The notes: generated from the sequence alone by a model not told the origin. A stretch of 64,000 bases of DNA from Cephalotrichum gorgonifer (GCA_900312665.1 ONZQ02000007.1:1-64000); one strand, 5' to 3'; shown: positions 1 through 12,782, numbered from the stretch's first letter. Numbers and translations: made by a program.

Positions 1-640
1 AAAGAGAATATTTATATTAAAATAATTATATTCTTATTATAAGATTTATATTAATATTTCATATTTTGAGAAAATTAATATATCTTCTATATATATAGTT
101 ATAAACTATATATAATTTTATATTTTAAGATATATAAATTAAACTTAAATTATTTTTCATTATTATTTCAAGAAAGATAACATCAGCTTTTAATTTACTG
201 GATATAACTAGATATAATATCAGGAAATCTAAGATAATAAGAAAGAGAAGAAAGAGAAGAATATATAGAGATAGTATATAATAATAAAAGGGAAATTATA
301 GTCCTTTTATATACCTTTAAAAATAAACTTTTAATAGATAAGATGATTATATCATAATTTGATTTATCTTAGCCTTATATAGATAGAAATTTATAAGATA
401 ATAAGCGACTTATTAATATATTAAAATAGAGATAGAAATCTACAGCCTATATAAGTTTATAATTATTATTATATAATAGTTATTCTTTTCTTCCTTATAT
501 CATGGTTAATCAAAGTTATTATCTAGAATATCTTTTTGACTATAAAGTCACTTCTATCAATATACTTATATAATATAACTATAACTACAATAATGCTGTG
601 ATATTCAGTACTTAGTTCAAAGCTGAACCCCAGCCTCACA
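1..640. repeat. AT-rich block, probably RIP-degraded repeat
   Basis: The first ~600 bases are almost entirely A and T, full of TATA and TTAATA runs and stop codons in every frame. They give way over roughly 580-780 to the GC-balanced sequence of the rest of the window. No gene is visible. In filamentous ascomycetes such blocks are usually old transposons mutated C-to-T by repeat-induced point mutation, so this is read as the edge of an AT-rich isochore. No terminal repeats or transposase remnant could be recognised, so the original element is unknown. Confidence 0.7.
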
Positions 641-836
641 ACCCTTTATAGCGCCATTATAATCCAGATCATAATAGTTTGGGTAAATAGGGGGTGCATA
701 TTCCAACTTTGCTTAGGTGAGCCAACCTCACCGTGTAGTAGACGAATATGAAAGAGCTTCGTAGCCTCTTGTGAGTGAGTCACTCTCTTGACTTCTTGAA
801 ATCACACATCACCTCGCCACGCCCACCATCTTTATC

Positions 837-1595
837 ATGTACATCCGAGCAGACCATGCCGAGGCGGAAATCCGCGTCCTGAGGCACATCATTCGCGAGA
901 ATCCTCTCGGCATGCTGACTACCGGCATCAGGTCGACAACATATCCGTTTCTGCAATCCAGCCACATCCCCTTCGTCCTAGACGTCCATGATGAATCTAG
1001 CGAAACGGAACTTGGTTGCCTGCGAGGTCATCTCGCACGAGCAAACCCCCAGAGCAAGGCCTTCATTGAGACATTAACGTCGGAGCCTCAGCCGGGCAAC
1101 ACCCTTGAGGACGAAGTGCTCGTCATCTTCACCGTCGGGGCCCACCACTATGTCACCCCAAAGTTCTATACTGAGACCAAGCCTGCCTCGGGCAAGGTCG
1201 TGCCTACCTGGAACTATACTGCAGTTCAGGCGTACGGCAAGGCAAAGATCTACTTCGATTCCAAAGTTGACGAAACCTCATGCTTCCTTGACAAGCAAAT
1301 AAGTGATCTGAGTCACCACAATGAAACAACGACCATGGGGTTTACTGGAGGGGGTAGGCCGACGGAATGGAAGGTTTCGGATGCGCCAGAGAGGTATATT
1401 GAGATTCTGAAGAAGAACATTATTGGGATTCAGATAAGTATCGAGAGGCTAGAGGGGAAGTTCAAGATGAGTCAGGAATTGAGCGAGGGCGATAGAGATG
1501 GTGTGGTGAAGGGCTTTGCGAGCTTAGGTAGCGATGTGGGACAAGACATGTCAAGGATGGTTAAATTACGCGGCGAATTGAAGGGTCAGAAGTAG
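837..1595 (+). CDS. PaiB-like FMN-binding protein
   Basis: Intron-free gene of 252 aa resembling the PaiB family, FMN-binding split-barrel proteins first described as negative regulators in Bacillus. The N-terminus MYIRADHAEAE followed by NPLGMLTT matches the family start. The central VVPTWNYTAVQAYG (about residues 121-134) and the late IEIS-like RLEGKFKMSQ stretch (about 205-214) are typical conserved blocks. In fungi these proteins are widespread but their role is not established; flavin binding is inferred from the family. It is the only gene next to the AT-rich block, which begins about 200 bases upstream, and it is isolated by 2.2 kb from the next gene. The start is the first ATG, and its MYI motif agrees with family starts. 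Confidence 0.8.
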   Translation: MYIRADHAEAEIRVLRHIIRENPLGMLTTGIRSTTYPFLQSSHIPFVLDVHDESSETELGCLRGHLARANPQSKAFIETLTSEPQPGNTLEDEVLVIFTVGAHHYVTPKFYTETKPASGKVVPTWNYTAVQAYGKAKIYFDSKVDETSCFLDKQISDLSHHNETTTMGFTGGGRPTEWKVSDAPERYIEILKKNIIGIQISIERLEGKFKMSQELSEGDRDGVVKGFASLGSDVGQDMSRMVKLRGELKGQK

Positions 1596-3779
1596 GTCTA
1601 GTACCGAATACCATACCGATTTCATGGTGATTGATATCTATCTCGATGTTACCGGAAAGGATCCCCATGCGGGCGAGTGTAAATAGTTGCGAGCAAATCA
1701 GTGTCGCTGGCTGTTTGTAACCTCGGACCTAGGTGCTATGGGAGAAGCGGGTATGGCCATCACCAGCTACGTCTACAAGGTCAAAGCAGTCCATACCGAT
1801 TGTCCGGGGGGGGGGGGGTAGTGACGATGGCCTCGGTTTCTTTTGCAGCAGGATTGGAGTTTGTCGAACGGCAACGCAATGGTAAGCAACCTAAGTTGCA
1901 TTAGCCGCTCCTAGGGGGCATCAGCGGCCACCTCGTCCGTTCTATTCACGGGGCTGCCTAAATATAATGCCTAGGTTACCTGAGGAAGGTTGGCTTTCTC
2001 CTGCCAGAAGCGACACCGAACGAGTCTTGGGCCAGGGCGGTCAATGAATGGCCAACTACCTTGATAACCGACCGCCAACGCATATAGTGCCATGAACAAG
2101 CCGGTGACCAAGACGAGTGGGTTGTGTTCACCTCGAATCACGTTTGGGGAGCGCTGCTGGTCCCCTCAAACCTCTACGACGACCCGGGCAGGTGCCACGT
2201 TGTTATGTCTAAATAGGCGACACGGAGGCGCCGTCAAATTTCCTTTGCTCGGGCCACATACGGCGAATACGACAGCAGTGTCCTCCGTCGACCTGCACAG
2301 CAGCTCGGGATAGGGGCCTTGCTCTATCAGCTTGAGGAAAACAATCATCGTCTCTTACTTGCCGCCAGGGAGACCGGCCGCTCTTTCCTTAGTTTCTCCA
2401 CAGATCGAGTCCATCAGCATAGGATCGGGCAAGGAGCATGATAGCCATTGCTTCCATGTACCCTTTGCCTCCAGCTTAGCGACGGCCAAGAAGGACTCGC
2501 ATGGGAATACAGTGGACTTGTTCTGGTAAAGGGGCAGATCATATCTTCACCCTTACATACTGAGCGGACATCATCCCAGTCTCGCGGGTTATTATGAGGT
2601 TGATGGTGCCACTGTAATACTCGCGGGAAGTGTCAGGAGGGTTGATCAAGGGAAGGGGGGGAGGGGAGGTATACCATTGGCTGTGATCTCGGGTATTGTC
2701 AGTTGAATTGTGGTGGGCAATCTTTTACTCACGGTCCTATCCACCTACTGCAGGCTGCGCACATCCGTTGGGGGGGGGGGGGGGGTTTGGCTCGAATCCG
2801 GCATGAACGGAAGAAGCACGGAGGTAGGTGAGGGTACTTGTAGGGAAAGAAGCCTTATAATGCAATCTGATCCTCGGACGAAAGCGAGAAAAGTAGTCCT
2901 GGCTTACTAGCAGGGCGTGGCCACGAAAGATGGGAAAGCAACCTAATACTCATACTCGAGGTAGGATTGTAGATTAACATAAGGTCTATCAGAAGAATGA
3001 AGGCACCTTTTCCATATAAGCCCGCCAACGGCTTACCGACACGTTTAGATTGTGAACTGTCTCGCCGTCGACAGAATACGGGATGCCGAGAGGGTAGCCT
3101 TCGGGTATAAGACCGCCTCCGAGTTCGGTTCCTAGCCACTTCCCCATCTGCTCAAGATCACACTCTCGCGCGTGCTCGCTGGTCCATATGACCCACGGCC
3201 GGACGGCTCGGACGGCCAGGTGCCGTCGCTAGCATTCCGAGAGGCAAACCTTCCAGGGGTTGTATGCTGTTCTCTCAATTTCGTCTCCGCCTCCATCAAT
3301 AAGCACAAGAAACCGCGGCATTAGGCCCCACCCACTCGTAGATGAACAGGACAGAGTAATATATCCCACTGTAGCGTGTTGTACATGTATGCAATTACGA
3401 CAAGCTGCCTCTGTAGACAAGAAAAAAAAAGGGGCAACGAAATGGGAAAACGCTATCCAAATGCCAATGAACTCCAATAACCAAGATAAACAGTAAAAAA
3501 ATAACCATACCGAGCCAGCCGCGATGCTTAAACAATGCAATGCCATGGGGGAGGGGAGGAAAGGTGATGCACGGCGACAGAATAAGAAAGGCTGGCGCCA
3601 TTATTACAAGGCTTTGCTCCATAGGGAACGTGTGGGCGGGCGTATGAAGAGGGTGCATAAACACACGGAACCGCGCACACGGGACCAGAGCTGGGTTGAT
3701 GCGTGGGTGGCTTGTGGCCGTAGGTAGCGTGCTGTGGGGGCACCAGATCTAGGGTGGATCACACCTCGTCGACTGATTC
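1596..3779. other. intergenic, no gene recognised
   Basis: A 2.2-kb stretch with no convincing gene. It holds two long G runs (13 G at 1806-1818 and 16 G at 2770-2785) and scattered short open frames. An open stretch at about 2240-2440 (+) reads like degraded coding sequence but has no recognisable domain, start or splice pattern. The 3' end of BST1 lies just downstream on the other strand. Confidence 0.6.
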
Positions 3780-6700
3780 TCATGGCGTCTTTCCCCGCTT
3801 CTGGCCACCCACGATGTGACCTCTCAGGACGTCGCTGGCCCAGCGGTGGGACCAGGTGCTTGACGTCAGGTATATCAGCACTAGCCAGGTGGAGATGAGG
3901 TGGACGAGGTGGTGCAGCTGGTAGGCATAGGAAATGCCATACACCCCTGCGTAGAGCGCCGTACACGCAAATAGCGCCGTGGTAACATGCCTCAGCCGGT
4001 TCGTTACTCGTGGTATCATCCTGCCGGTCGTCATGTTCTCAACAAGAAGGATAAACGACATGATAGACAGGACATTATGATGCGAGGAGAAGGGGGTGAG
4101 CCACTGCGCCGCGAGGTTGCGGAGCCAGACCGCAAGGATAGGTAGGTTAATGGGTAGGACCCAGAGCATGAGTAGTAAGATCGAGTGTGTGTAATTATAG
4201 AAGTTGTAGTTTACCGTCTGCCGATGGATGGAAGACATCCGAAGCGCCCGGACGGTCGTAATTAGCTGCACGAGGGTGACGACGAGGTAGGCGAATTGGT
4301 AGGGGATAAAGGTCGATACGAGAATAAGGAGAACTGCCGTCGTTATCATACGGCGCCGTGGGGACGACGGGGAGAACCCCGCGGGCGATCCTGCTCTTAA
4401 CTTCTCGTCGGCGGCGACCGGCCGGGCCAGCAAACCGAAGGCGAATGCGAAAACTTGTGTTAGAAGCAAGAGAGCATAGTGGAGGCCGGCACACACTCCC
4501 ACGCTGATAGTCCCAATCAGGGGAAGTAGGAACCAAAAGAAAGGATCATCAGTGCCCGTGAAGCTATCGTTCTGGTAAAAGTCGACAGCTTCTACCGCGT
4601 TCGGCCCGGGCCCCGCGCTACTCGACCTTCTCCAGCCCGAAACCGAGACTAGCGTCAGGCAAAGAACCACCACTGGGAACAATCTCCGCAGGCATAGATC
4701 GAGCCCTTCGGCAAACGGTATGAAGATGCCGCTCTTGTCGTACGTGCGAAACTGCTTTCCAAGCACCGTGACAACGATCAAAAGCGGGAAAGCCGCAAAT
4801 ACAGTGCGGTATCGCATGTATAACTTCCCAAGGCTCCCCAGGACGTCAACTCGTAGCTTGATGACGACTTCAGACCCGCAGGTCGGATCAGTCCAGAACT
4901 GGAGGCCAAGGCCCCTGTCATCCTCCCGAGTCTCAAGGGGTGGCGGCACAAACGGCGACACGCCGTGAATACTAATCTCCGCGTTTCTGGCGTTCACAAA
5001 GAACTTTGATTCGTATGGTCGGGAAAGATATTGCCTGACGAGAGGTGCAAAGAGCTCCTGGTTCTCCCCACACTTCTGCTGCCCAACCTCGAGGTGATAG
5101 GCTAGCAAGCTTGATTCGACCGCGGGGATGCGAATCTGAGAAACCGTCGGGCGCGACGGGGGTAGGCGCAGCATAGTACCGAATGCAACGAGCTTCCAGA
5201 GGCTGATGTTCCGAGTCCGCGTCGACATAGCGCGGTCAGCAAATTCGGCTAGCACGAAACCATTCTTAGGCGTCGTGGCTCTGTCCAGTACCACAACAAA
5301 CTGGTGTTCCAAGAGAATTTCCGCGTCGTACTGGAGGTACGAGAACGGTAGCGCCTTCTGCTCGTAGTCGAGGGAAAACGGCTGGCTCGAGGACTTGGTC
5401 GACTGCGGCAACAGGATCAAATCAGAGGCAGCGTCCTTACAAGTGAGTCTGACCGACGCTGATCCTTCTACGGATAGATCCACGTCCACGGAAAACTGGG
5501 TCGTAGCTTCCTGTGGCTGAGGCGCGAAGATGCTGCAAAGGAGAACCTCGAGGTTCCCACCTTCGGCCGGATGTGATATGGGAGTATCGGAGAGCAAGGT
5601 AAAGTGAGTGCTCCGGGGGGACTCCGGGGGCGGCACGGGAAGCAAATAGGCTCTCGGGGTGGCCTCGCGACCGAACTCTCTGATGACAAGCCTTTCCCCG
5701 CTGGGAACGGCAGTACTGGCTCCATCACCAAGGGTCAGAATAGTCGAGGCGGTCTGATGTGGCAATGACTTTTCGGCGTTCGCTTCCATTCCGGTAAGAA
5801 AGTGCTTCTTAAATATCCTCATCCTCTCGCCCCGTGGCTTAGTCTGTGAGGCTCTATGCACATCAACGACATCATACAAGGCCCGTGTGACAACTTTACG
5901 GAACTGGTCGCACCACAGGATTGCCTGATGGTCCATGCTAGTCCACACGGTTGGTATGGAGGTAGTAAAGACGGTAAATCCATGTGTTTCGGGAACAAAG
6001 GACTCGACGCTGGCGTAATCGGAAGGGACCACCGTATCGAGACCACCTCCTGCGATGGAGATCAGGGTGACGTGCGATAGAGGGTTATCGTCGGTCCACG
6101 TCTGCGCATAGGCCTTCCTCCAGTATGTGTTGATCATGTCATATATCTGAACAATTTGCCCGTCAAAGGTGACAGGAGGCTGGGAGTGAGGGGCAGACAT
6201 GGTGATGATGGTGTTCACTGAGCCCGCCTGGTAGTCAGGTATAACAAGGGCAGTTCGGGCGACGACACCGCCCATGGAATGGCCCAGCACGATGACCGAA
6301 GTCGGGTCCGGAACGTTGGCACGACGGGGCGAGCGCCGGGGGTCCATGTAAAGTGATAGAATGTAGCGAACGGCTTCGTTTACGTACTCGGCCTGGTCGA
6401 GGAGAGTCTGGCCATGGAAGGCGGTTATGTCTTCGTTGAAGTCGACGGTGAAGAAGTCGAGGTTTTCGGCGCCTGCTGCGAGGGCGTTCTCGTCATGCCG
6501 CAAGACATTGTTGAAGTAGTTGGACGCTTCTGCCGCGATAGGGCGCACCTGCTTATAGCTGCCTGCATTTCCGGGTACGAATAATACCGGCACGCCTTTC
6601 AGCTGCGTTGATTCCACCGTCGGTTAACTAGCAGTCCGGTGAGAAGGGGGGTAGGCGCCTGTACCTTCTCATTGCCCACGCCCTGTTCGCGGTAGAGGTA

Positions 6701-7201
6701 GAGGGAGTACTTGCTCGCGAATCGAGTATGTTCCGTGTCGAAATCGCTAAACTCGATGTAGCTGGGCCTCATGTACGACATGCGACACCCGTTCGGGTCC
6801 AGTTGGCGGGTGTGAAGCGAGTAGAGGACAGTCCCCAGCAGGGAAAGGCCGAGCAGCGAGAAGAGCAGAATGGAAGCGGTAGTAAACCACGGCCCTCGAC
6901 GAATACCGGGCCTATCCGAGGCCGGATGGGGGAATGGCGAGCTTTTGACATGGTGGTTGGAGCTCTTCTGTTTCGCGGGTTGGAACACTCGATCGTCGAC
7001 TAGCCCATTGCGGCTCTGAGAAGCCCTCCCGTTACTATTCGCAGTCCGCCTACTCCTCGTCGAAGAAGGGGGGAGCGGCCTGTCGAGGTGCGACCGCCTC
7101 TTATTCGACCTAGAGCGACCATCGCGAGGTTCGGGGCTTTGGTCCTGGTTGATGGAGGTACCGTCGGCCTCATCGGAAGAGAGGGACAGCCGGTCGTTCA
7201 T
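3780..7201 (-). CDS. BST1: GPI inositol-deacylase BST1 (PGAP1 family)
   Basis: ER membrane lipase that removes the acyl chain from the inositol of GPI anchors, needed for ER exit and quality control of GPI proteins. Two exons: 7201-6665 and 6602-3780, with a 62-nt phase-0 intron (GTACAG..GCAG) joining NEK to LKGVPVLFVPGNAGSYKQ, the signature start of the lipase domain. About 1119 aa. One membrane segment lies near residues 106-129, then the lumenal alpha/beta-hydrolase domain with nucleophile motif GHSMGG (Ser about 288), and a C-terminal half with several hydrophobic helices. An upstream in-frame ATG at 7336 exists, but 7201 (MNDRLSLSS) is preferred because the extra 45 residues look unlike protein. 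Length and order match fungal Bst1. Confidence 0.93.
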
Positions 7202-8704
7202 GGGGGGGAAGGCTCTCCTGGCAGGAGTCTTCGTGAGGACCGGGGGGGAGTGTGGCGGGGATGTGAGGCGCCAGCTCGGATGAAAAAGGAGCAAAAGAGT
7301 GGATGGTGGAAGGTGACAAGACGAAAGAGATACCACGGCCCGAAAGAATTACTAGAACTTGGATAGGCTGGGTATTAGGTGCACAAAATATTCGAGGGTG
7401 GGATTAACAAATGGCGTGGCAGCACCAAAATAATCAAGTACTAAGGTTCCAATGTATCCATTGCTAGGTAGTGTACCTAGCTCAGACGGGTAAGTACAGA
7501 GTACTGAGTAGCCGCTAGAGCGCTCATACTTGTGGGTAAGGCTTGTAGTTTCTAGGTCTAGCCCATGACACTAGTTGGATGTACCTCTCACCCCAGCAGC
7601 CAGTGGATAGGTACCTAATGCGTGGTGCTTCTGGGCGATGGGATCACTACATAACACACTTTGCACAACAACGAAGATAACGACATACTTGGCATGGTTA
7701 CTCATAGGTATGTACAATTAACTACATGGATCATTCTCAAATGGAATGGATCTGCCCGGGACGGGTACGAATCTGGGTATTCTCTCTTTCAATGCTCTAT
7801 AAGCCTACATGTATTTGTAAACCCCCAGCGAGCCGATCTCGTCCACGAGTCATTGGTTGTATTTGTAAACTTGGAGCGGTAGATTTAATTGCCAGAAGGC
7901 ATAAGTGCATGGATTTTTAGCCGGGCATGAAGAGCACGATAATTCCATCTTGCTTTGCCCGGAAAAGTCGACGGTCGAGAAGCCACTCGCCAGTATACAA
8001 ACTCACGCCACACCGAAAGCTATCTACGAGTACATGTATTCTCGTCAGAGTCGGAGTCAAGGGGTACAAGTACATCTGCAGGCGACAGACGCGCGCGGCG
8101 CCCGACTACCTAGTCTGATACACATCTAGGTACAAAGTACTAGAGACCCTACTACCCCGGACTGGTCCATGGAGTAATATGCCTTTGGACGGCTTGGCAG
8201 CATGGCCCGTTCTCCAGATCGCCCGCTAGAAGCTCCTGACAACTTACAAGCCATTATTGCGGGAATCCCCAGACCCGTGTCCGACTCCTGAGTCGTGCAG
8301 CAGTAAACAAGTATCACACAGATGTAAACACAGGAAAGGCAGGCCTCGAGTATTTGTCTCAGCCTGGACAAGTCCCCGTATTCGCATGCAGCAGGTGTCG
8401 TATTCGTGATTCGCAACCCGCCATCAAATGCCACCCCACACGATGCACCAGACCAGGTCCCATCCACGCCACGGCGCCGAGTTCGTTACACGTGTTATTA
8501 CACGTACGAATACGAGTACCTTGTTGAATCAGGGACAGTCCTCCCCCCACGCGCAGCCAACCACACCTCAGCGCCACCCCTCTGGTCGCTGAGTCTAGAG
8601 TACAAAAAGGTGTGACCCTCAGGCGGCCTCAGCAGGCGATAACTTCAAACCAGGGGTTCCTCTGGCTAGCAGTTAACCAGTTACACTTGGCGCGCTTGTA
8701 CAAG

Positions 8705-8748
<44 letters not shown>
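8705..8748. repeat. TA/CA dinucleotide microsatellite
   Basis: A compound dinucleotide repeat: about five TA units followed by about twelve CA units and a short imperfect tail. It is non-coding and likely length-variable between strains. Confidence 0.95.
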
Positions 8749-8776
8749 TGCTCGGCCACGCAGAGTAACCCTATCT

Positions 8777-8952
8777 ATGAAAGTGGATAACCATGGCGAT
8801 AGTCTTCTCGATACCATCCATCCCATCCTCAGCATTCGAAAACAAGAGATCTCGGAAACTGCAGATGATTTGGATGCCGACGACATCAAGTTCTTCTCCC
8901 ATGCAAGATCACTGTTGCGCCAGCACTTAAACAGCGGAAGGAAAGTAAGTAC
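8777..8952 (+). other. possible orphan exon or gene relic
   Basis: An ATG-initiated open stretch of about 56 codons (beginning MKVDNHGDSLLDTI, ending LNSGRK) that runs directly into GTAAGT at about 8944, a perfect fungal 5' splice site. The residue mix looks protein-like, with acidic DDLDADDIKFF. No downstream exon with a matching frame and family could be found, and the domain is not recognised. It may be a gene fragment, a small unknown gene or chance. Confidence 0.25.
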
Positions 8953-9514
8953 ATGGAGACACCTCCCAGGTTGATATGGGTGGGGCATGCAAGGTCCAGC
9001 CCACAGAGGCTGGCTCTCCAAGTAGTTAGGTACCATTATTACGGAGTAGGTACCCCATTTAGCATTACTCCATGTAATACCACGGATGTGGTGGGTGTGC
9101 ATCATTACTAAGCGCTGGTGTTGCTAGCCTAGGACTAGTATCAAACGCGTCTGTCGAGAAGGCGCGTTAAGTGGGTTCGGTGGTGACATCAAATGTAGAA
9201 GGGCTCATGTTCCTCACTCGGCACTATATTCATCTACATCGAAGGCAGTAGAAACAAACATCTGGGGATCTTGTTCTCGGCACCCTAATAGAGTTGCAGG
9301 TACTCTTCGGCCCCTACTTATATTTTCGTTCATTCCATTCAACTACAAGTACGAGTACATACACCGGCGCTGTGAGACCCGCGGTCGGAGTGCTGTTCCA
9401 ACTTGCGCTCCAAGAGACCTCCTACCTTACCTGATGAGATCGAACCAAATCCTGCCACCACCCTTGTGAGCCCGGCTTCTGCCAGGCTCAGGAATCACTT
9501 GGCTAACTACGGCC

Positions 9515-12500
9515 ATGGCCACAATCAAGCCAATCGACGCTGGTACGGTTAGTTTCCCCCGCCCTCACCCTCCTCGTAGGCGATCAAAGCCTAACTGATG
9601 CCCTCAAAGATACACCGCATCCAGTCTGGCCAGGTTATTGTTGATCTCTGCTCAGTAGCGAAGGAGCTGGTGGAGAATAGCGTCGATGCAGGGGCTTCGA
9701 GCATAGGTAGATAACCCGTCCCCTCTGGCCAAAATGAAACGTCCTGGCTGATAGTTCGTCCGCGATCATAGAGGTCCGGTTCAAGAACCAGGGGTTAGAC
9801 TCCATCGAGGTCCAGGATAACGGATCCGGAATCTCACCAGATAATTACAGCTCACTGGCTTTGAAACACCATACATCCAAACTCTCAGTCTACGATGACC
9901 TGTCCGACCTCCAGACCTTTGGGTTCCGCGGGGAGGCGCTGTCCTCCCTGTCCGCTCTTAGCGAACTCTCTGTCATTACCTGCCAAGCCGCCGACGCCCC
10001 GAAAGGGACGAGGCTAACGTTCGCCCCTTCCGGTGCCCTGGAAGATACCTCAGTCGTATCTGCAAAGCAAGGGACCACTGTCGTTGTTGACAACCTATTT
10101 CACAACCTGCCCGTGCGCCGTCGTGAACTAGAGCGCCATATTAAACGAGAATGGTCCAAAGTCATCTCACTTCTAAATCAGTATGCTTGTATCCTCACAG
10201 GTGTCAAGTTCACCGTCTCGCAGCAGCCCAGCAAGGGAAGAAAGATCGTCCTATTCTCTACCAAGGGGAACCCAACAACCCGCGAAAATATCATCAATAT
10301 ATTCGGGGCAAAGACAATGACGGCGATGATACCCTTCCGTCTGGCCTTGGAGATGGAGCCAACGTCGTCGTCGATGGGCTCGCAGCGCCGCAAAATGGCG
10401 TCGGATCCATACACCGTTACCGTTAAGGGACATGTCTCGAGGCCCGCCCATGGAGAAGGCCGACAGGCTCCTGACCGCCAGATGTTCTTCGTGAACGGGC
10501 GCCCTTGTGGCATGCCACAGTTTGCAAAAATATTCAACGAAGTCTACAGGGCCTTCAATTCGTCTCAGTCCCCCTTCATTTTCGCCGACATCCAACTTGA
10601 CACACACCTGTACGATGTCAATGTCAGTCCAGATAAGCGTACCATACTTCTTCACGAGCAGGGCCGAATGCTAGAGGGTTTGCGAGAATCCCTGAACGCC
10701 CTGTTTGAGGCCCAGGACTACTCGGTGCCGGTGTCCCAGCTCGCAACACAGAAGGCGCCCTCCCAAGGAAGATCAAGTGCCCTACAGGCGACACCTGGAT
10801 TAGCAACTTCAAGTCCATCCCCGCGCCTCGCCACGTTTCAGGCACGTAAGGCCTCAGAAATCACCTCTAGGGACGGGGAAGAGGACGACAACTCTGAACC
10901 AAAACCAACACCGGCTTCCTCTGGACCCAATCTAGGCTCGGCAGACTCCCTCGCAACGGGTCTCATCAGAAATTGGATTCAGAGGAAAGCCAGCTCAAAA
11001 CCTAGTGAAGCTTCCAGCCCAACATCCTCAGTTATTGAGGAGGCTGATGATAACAGTTCTCAAGAAGCCGCGGATAACTTGGGAGGGTTCTCGGCCTTGG
11101 CGGAGGCCGACCGCGGATTACCTGCTTCACAGAGCCCGGACCCAAGTGCTCAAGAGGAGGATGTCCCCCTTACGAGAGTTCGAGACTTACACTCTGGACC
11201 TGAAAAACCAAATCAAAAATATCCCGAGGCCGGACGGGACAGTCAGGGCGAAGAGGCACCTCGGAGGCCTATAGGCCCGTCGAATCCCCATGATGAACAT
11301 CCTGACTTTCAGTCGGCCAGCGCCTTGTTACCCTCGCGAAAGCGGACCGCACCAGATGTAGCCACAGTGACGATCGGGGACCGCACCATGACAAGTCTGA
11401 TCGGATCCTCCGCCAAACGGCGTCGAGAGGATAGTTCGCCTACCACTGCCCATGCCACCGGCTCAACTCACCGGAGGTCAAACCCTTCCGTCATGCCAAG
11501 TTTTGGTGGTCGTTTATCACAGCTTTTCTCATCCAATGCGCCGCCGGAGGCTGCATCGGAACATCAAAGAGACGACGAGCGTGATTCGATCGAGGATAGC
11601 GAGATGGATGAAGACGAAGTAGCAGACCAAGGTTTTTATGAAAGAGACACGACCGGTTACCCTGACGTATCCGCTGATTCGAGCTCCCGGGGTCCGGCAG
11701 GGACGGGTGGCGTGAAACGAGCCACTGACACAGCCCACTTTCGACCTTTGGACACAGTTGTCGGCGATACCCTCGCGGGACATATCCCAGATGAGGTAAA
11801 TGACGACGAAACCGAAGACTCGACTACCCTGACAAAGGCAATCGATGCACCTTTAGAGAAGCGGACACCAATCATCAAGCTTGGCGGTAGACGAAGAGAA
11901 CCGACACTTCAGTGTGAACAACATCTTCGTGTAAACGTGGAGTCTCTTGATTCAAGAATTATCGCATGGAGAGCCGCCATCGATAGTCTTCAGTCCCGCC
12001 GTGACACCTGTTCTCCCGATGAAAGTGTGGCAGAGGTAAAAGACGCGGAGGAGAAGCTCACCCTGACAATCTCCAAAGGCGATTTCAATGCTATGAAGAT
12101 AGTCGGGCAGTTCAATCTTGGGTTTATCTTGGCTGTGAGGCCGGCGGGGAGCAGCAATAAGGAAGGCTCCTCGCGACAAGACGAGCTCTTTATAATCGAC
12201 CAACACGCCTCGGACGAGAAGTACAATTTCGAGCGTCTTCAGGCCTCCACTGTCGTGCAGTCCCAACGTTTAGCCCACCCCAAGACCCTAGAGCTAACGG
12301 CCCTTGAGGAGGAGGTGGTGCTGAACAACATATCCGCTCTGGAGACAAATGGGTTCAAAGTCACCATCGACGTGTCTGGCGATCAACCCGTCGGTACAAG
12401 GTGTCAGCTCCTTGCGTTGCCCTTGAGCAAGGAGACGACCTTCACCCTCGCCGATTTAGAGGAGCTTCTATCCCTTCTTGAAGAAAGTCACGCGACCTCT

Positions 12501-12782
12501 GAGACGACGGCGGTCCCGCGCCCATCAAAGGTACGCAAGATGTTCGCCATGCGCGCGTGCCGGAGCAGCATTATGGTCGGGAAAGCCCTACAGCAGAAGC
12601 AGATGGAGAGGTTGGTGAGGCACATGGGCGAGCTCGATAAGCCGTGGAACTGTCCTCACGGCCGGCCTACGATGAGGCACCTTTGCAGCTTGAAGGCTTG
12701 GGATCGGGCGGGATGGGAAGGTGATCGGGGGTCGGCGGTTTCTGGACTGGGCCATTCTTGGGCGGAGTACCTGGCAAGATAA
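9515..12782 (+). CDS. PMS1: DNA mismatch repair protein PMS1 (MutL homologue)
   Basis: MutL-alpha subunit that pairs with MLH1 and nicks the error-containing strand in mismatch repair. Three exons: 9515-9547, 9610-9706, 9772-12782; introns of 62 and 65 nt; 1046 aa. The N-terminal GHKL ATPase shows ELVENSVDAGA (about 29-39), DNGSGI (about 59-64) and GFRGEALSS (about 93-101). A long polar linker (about 330-780) is rich in Ser, Pro, Asp and Glu. The C-terminal endonuclease carries DQHA-x2-E-x4-E (DQHASDEKYNFE, about 853), ACR (about 971) and CPHGRPT (about 1005), so the metal site looks intact. The first two small exons were placed because they restore the conserved N-terminus IHRIQSGQVIVDLCSVAKEL. 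Confidence 0.96.

Larger units (their letters stand above)
7202..9514. other. divergent intergenic region BST1/PMS1
   Basis: 2.3 kb between two divergent genes. It contains several TAC-AAG-TAC type short motifs (for example near 8027, 8065, 8695 and 9350), a TA/CA microsatellite, a possible orphan exon at 8777-8952 and an ACGCGT hexamer at 9145-9150 about 365 bases before the PMS1 start. No full gene could be built here. Confidence 0.6.

Noticed and set aside
2092..2530. Possible small gene or pseudogene between PaiB and BST1
   Set aside because: Short frames with plausible residues, but no start, splice sites or family resemblance; not enough to call even a relic.
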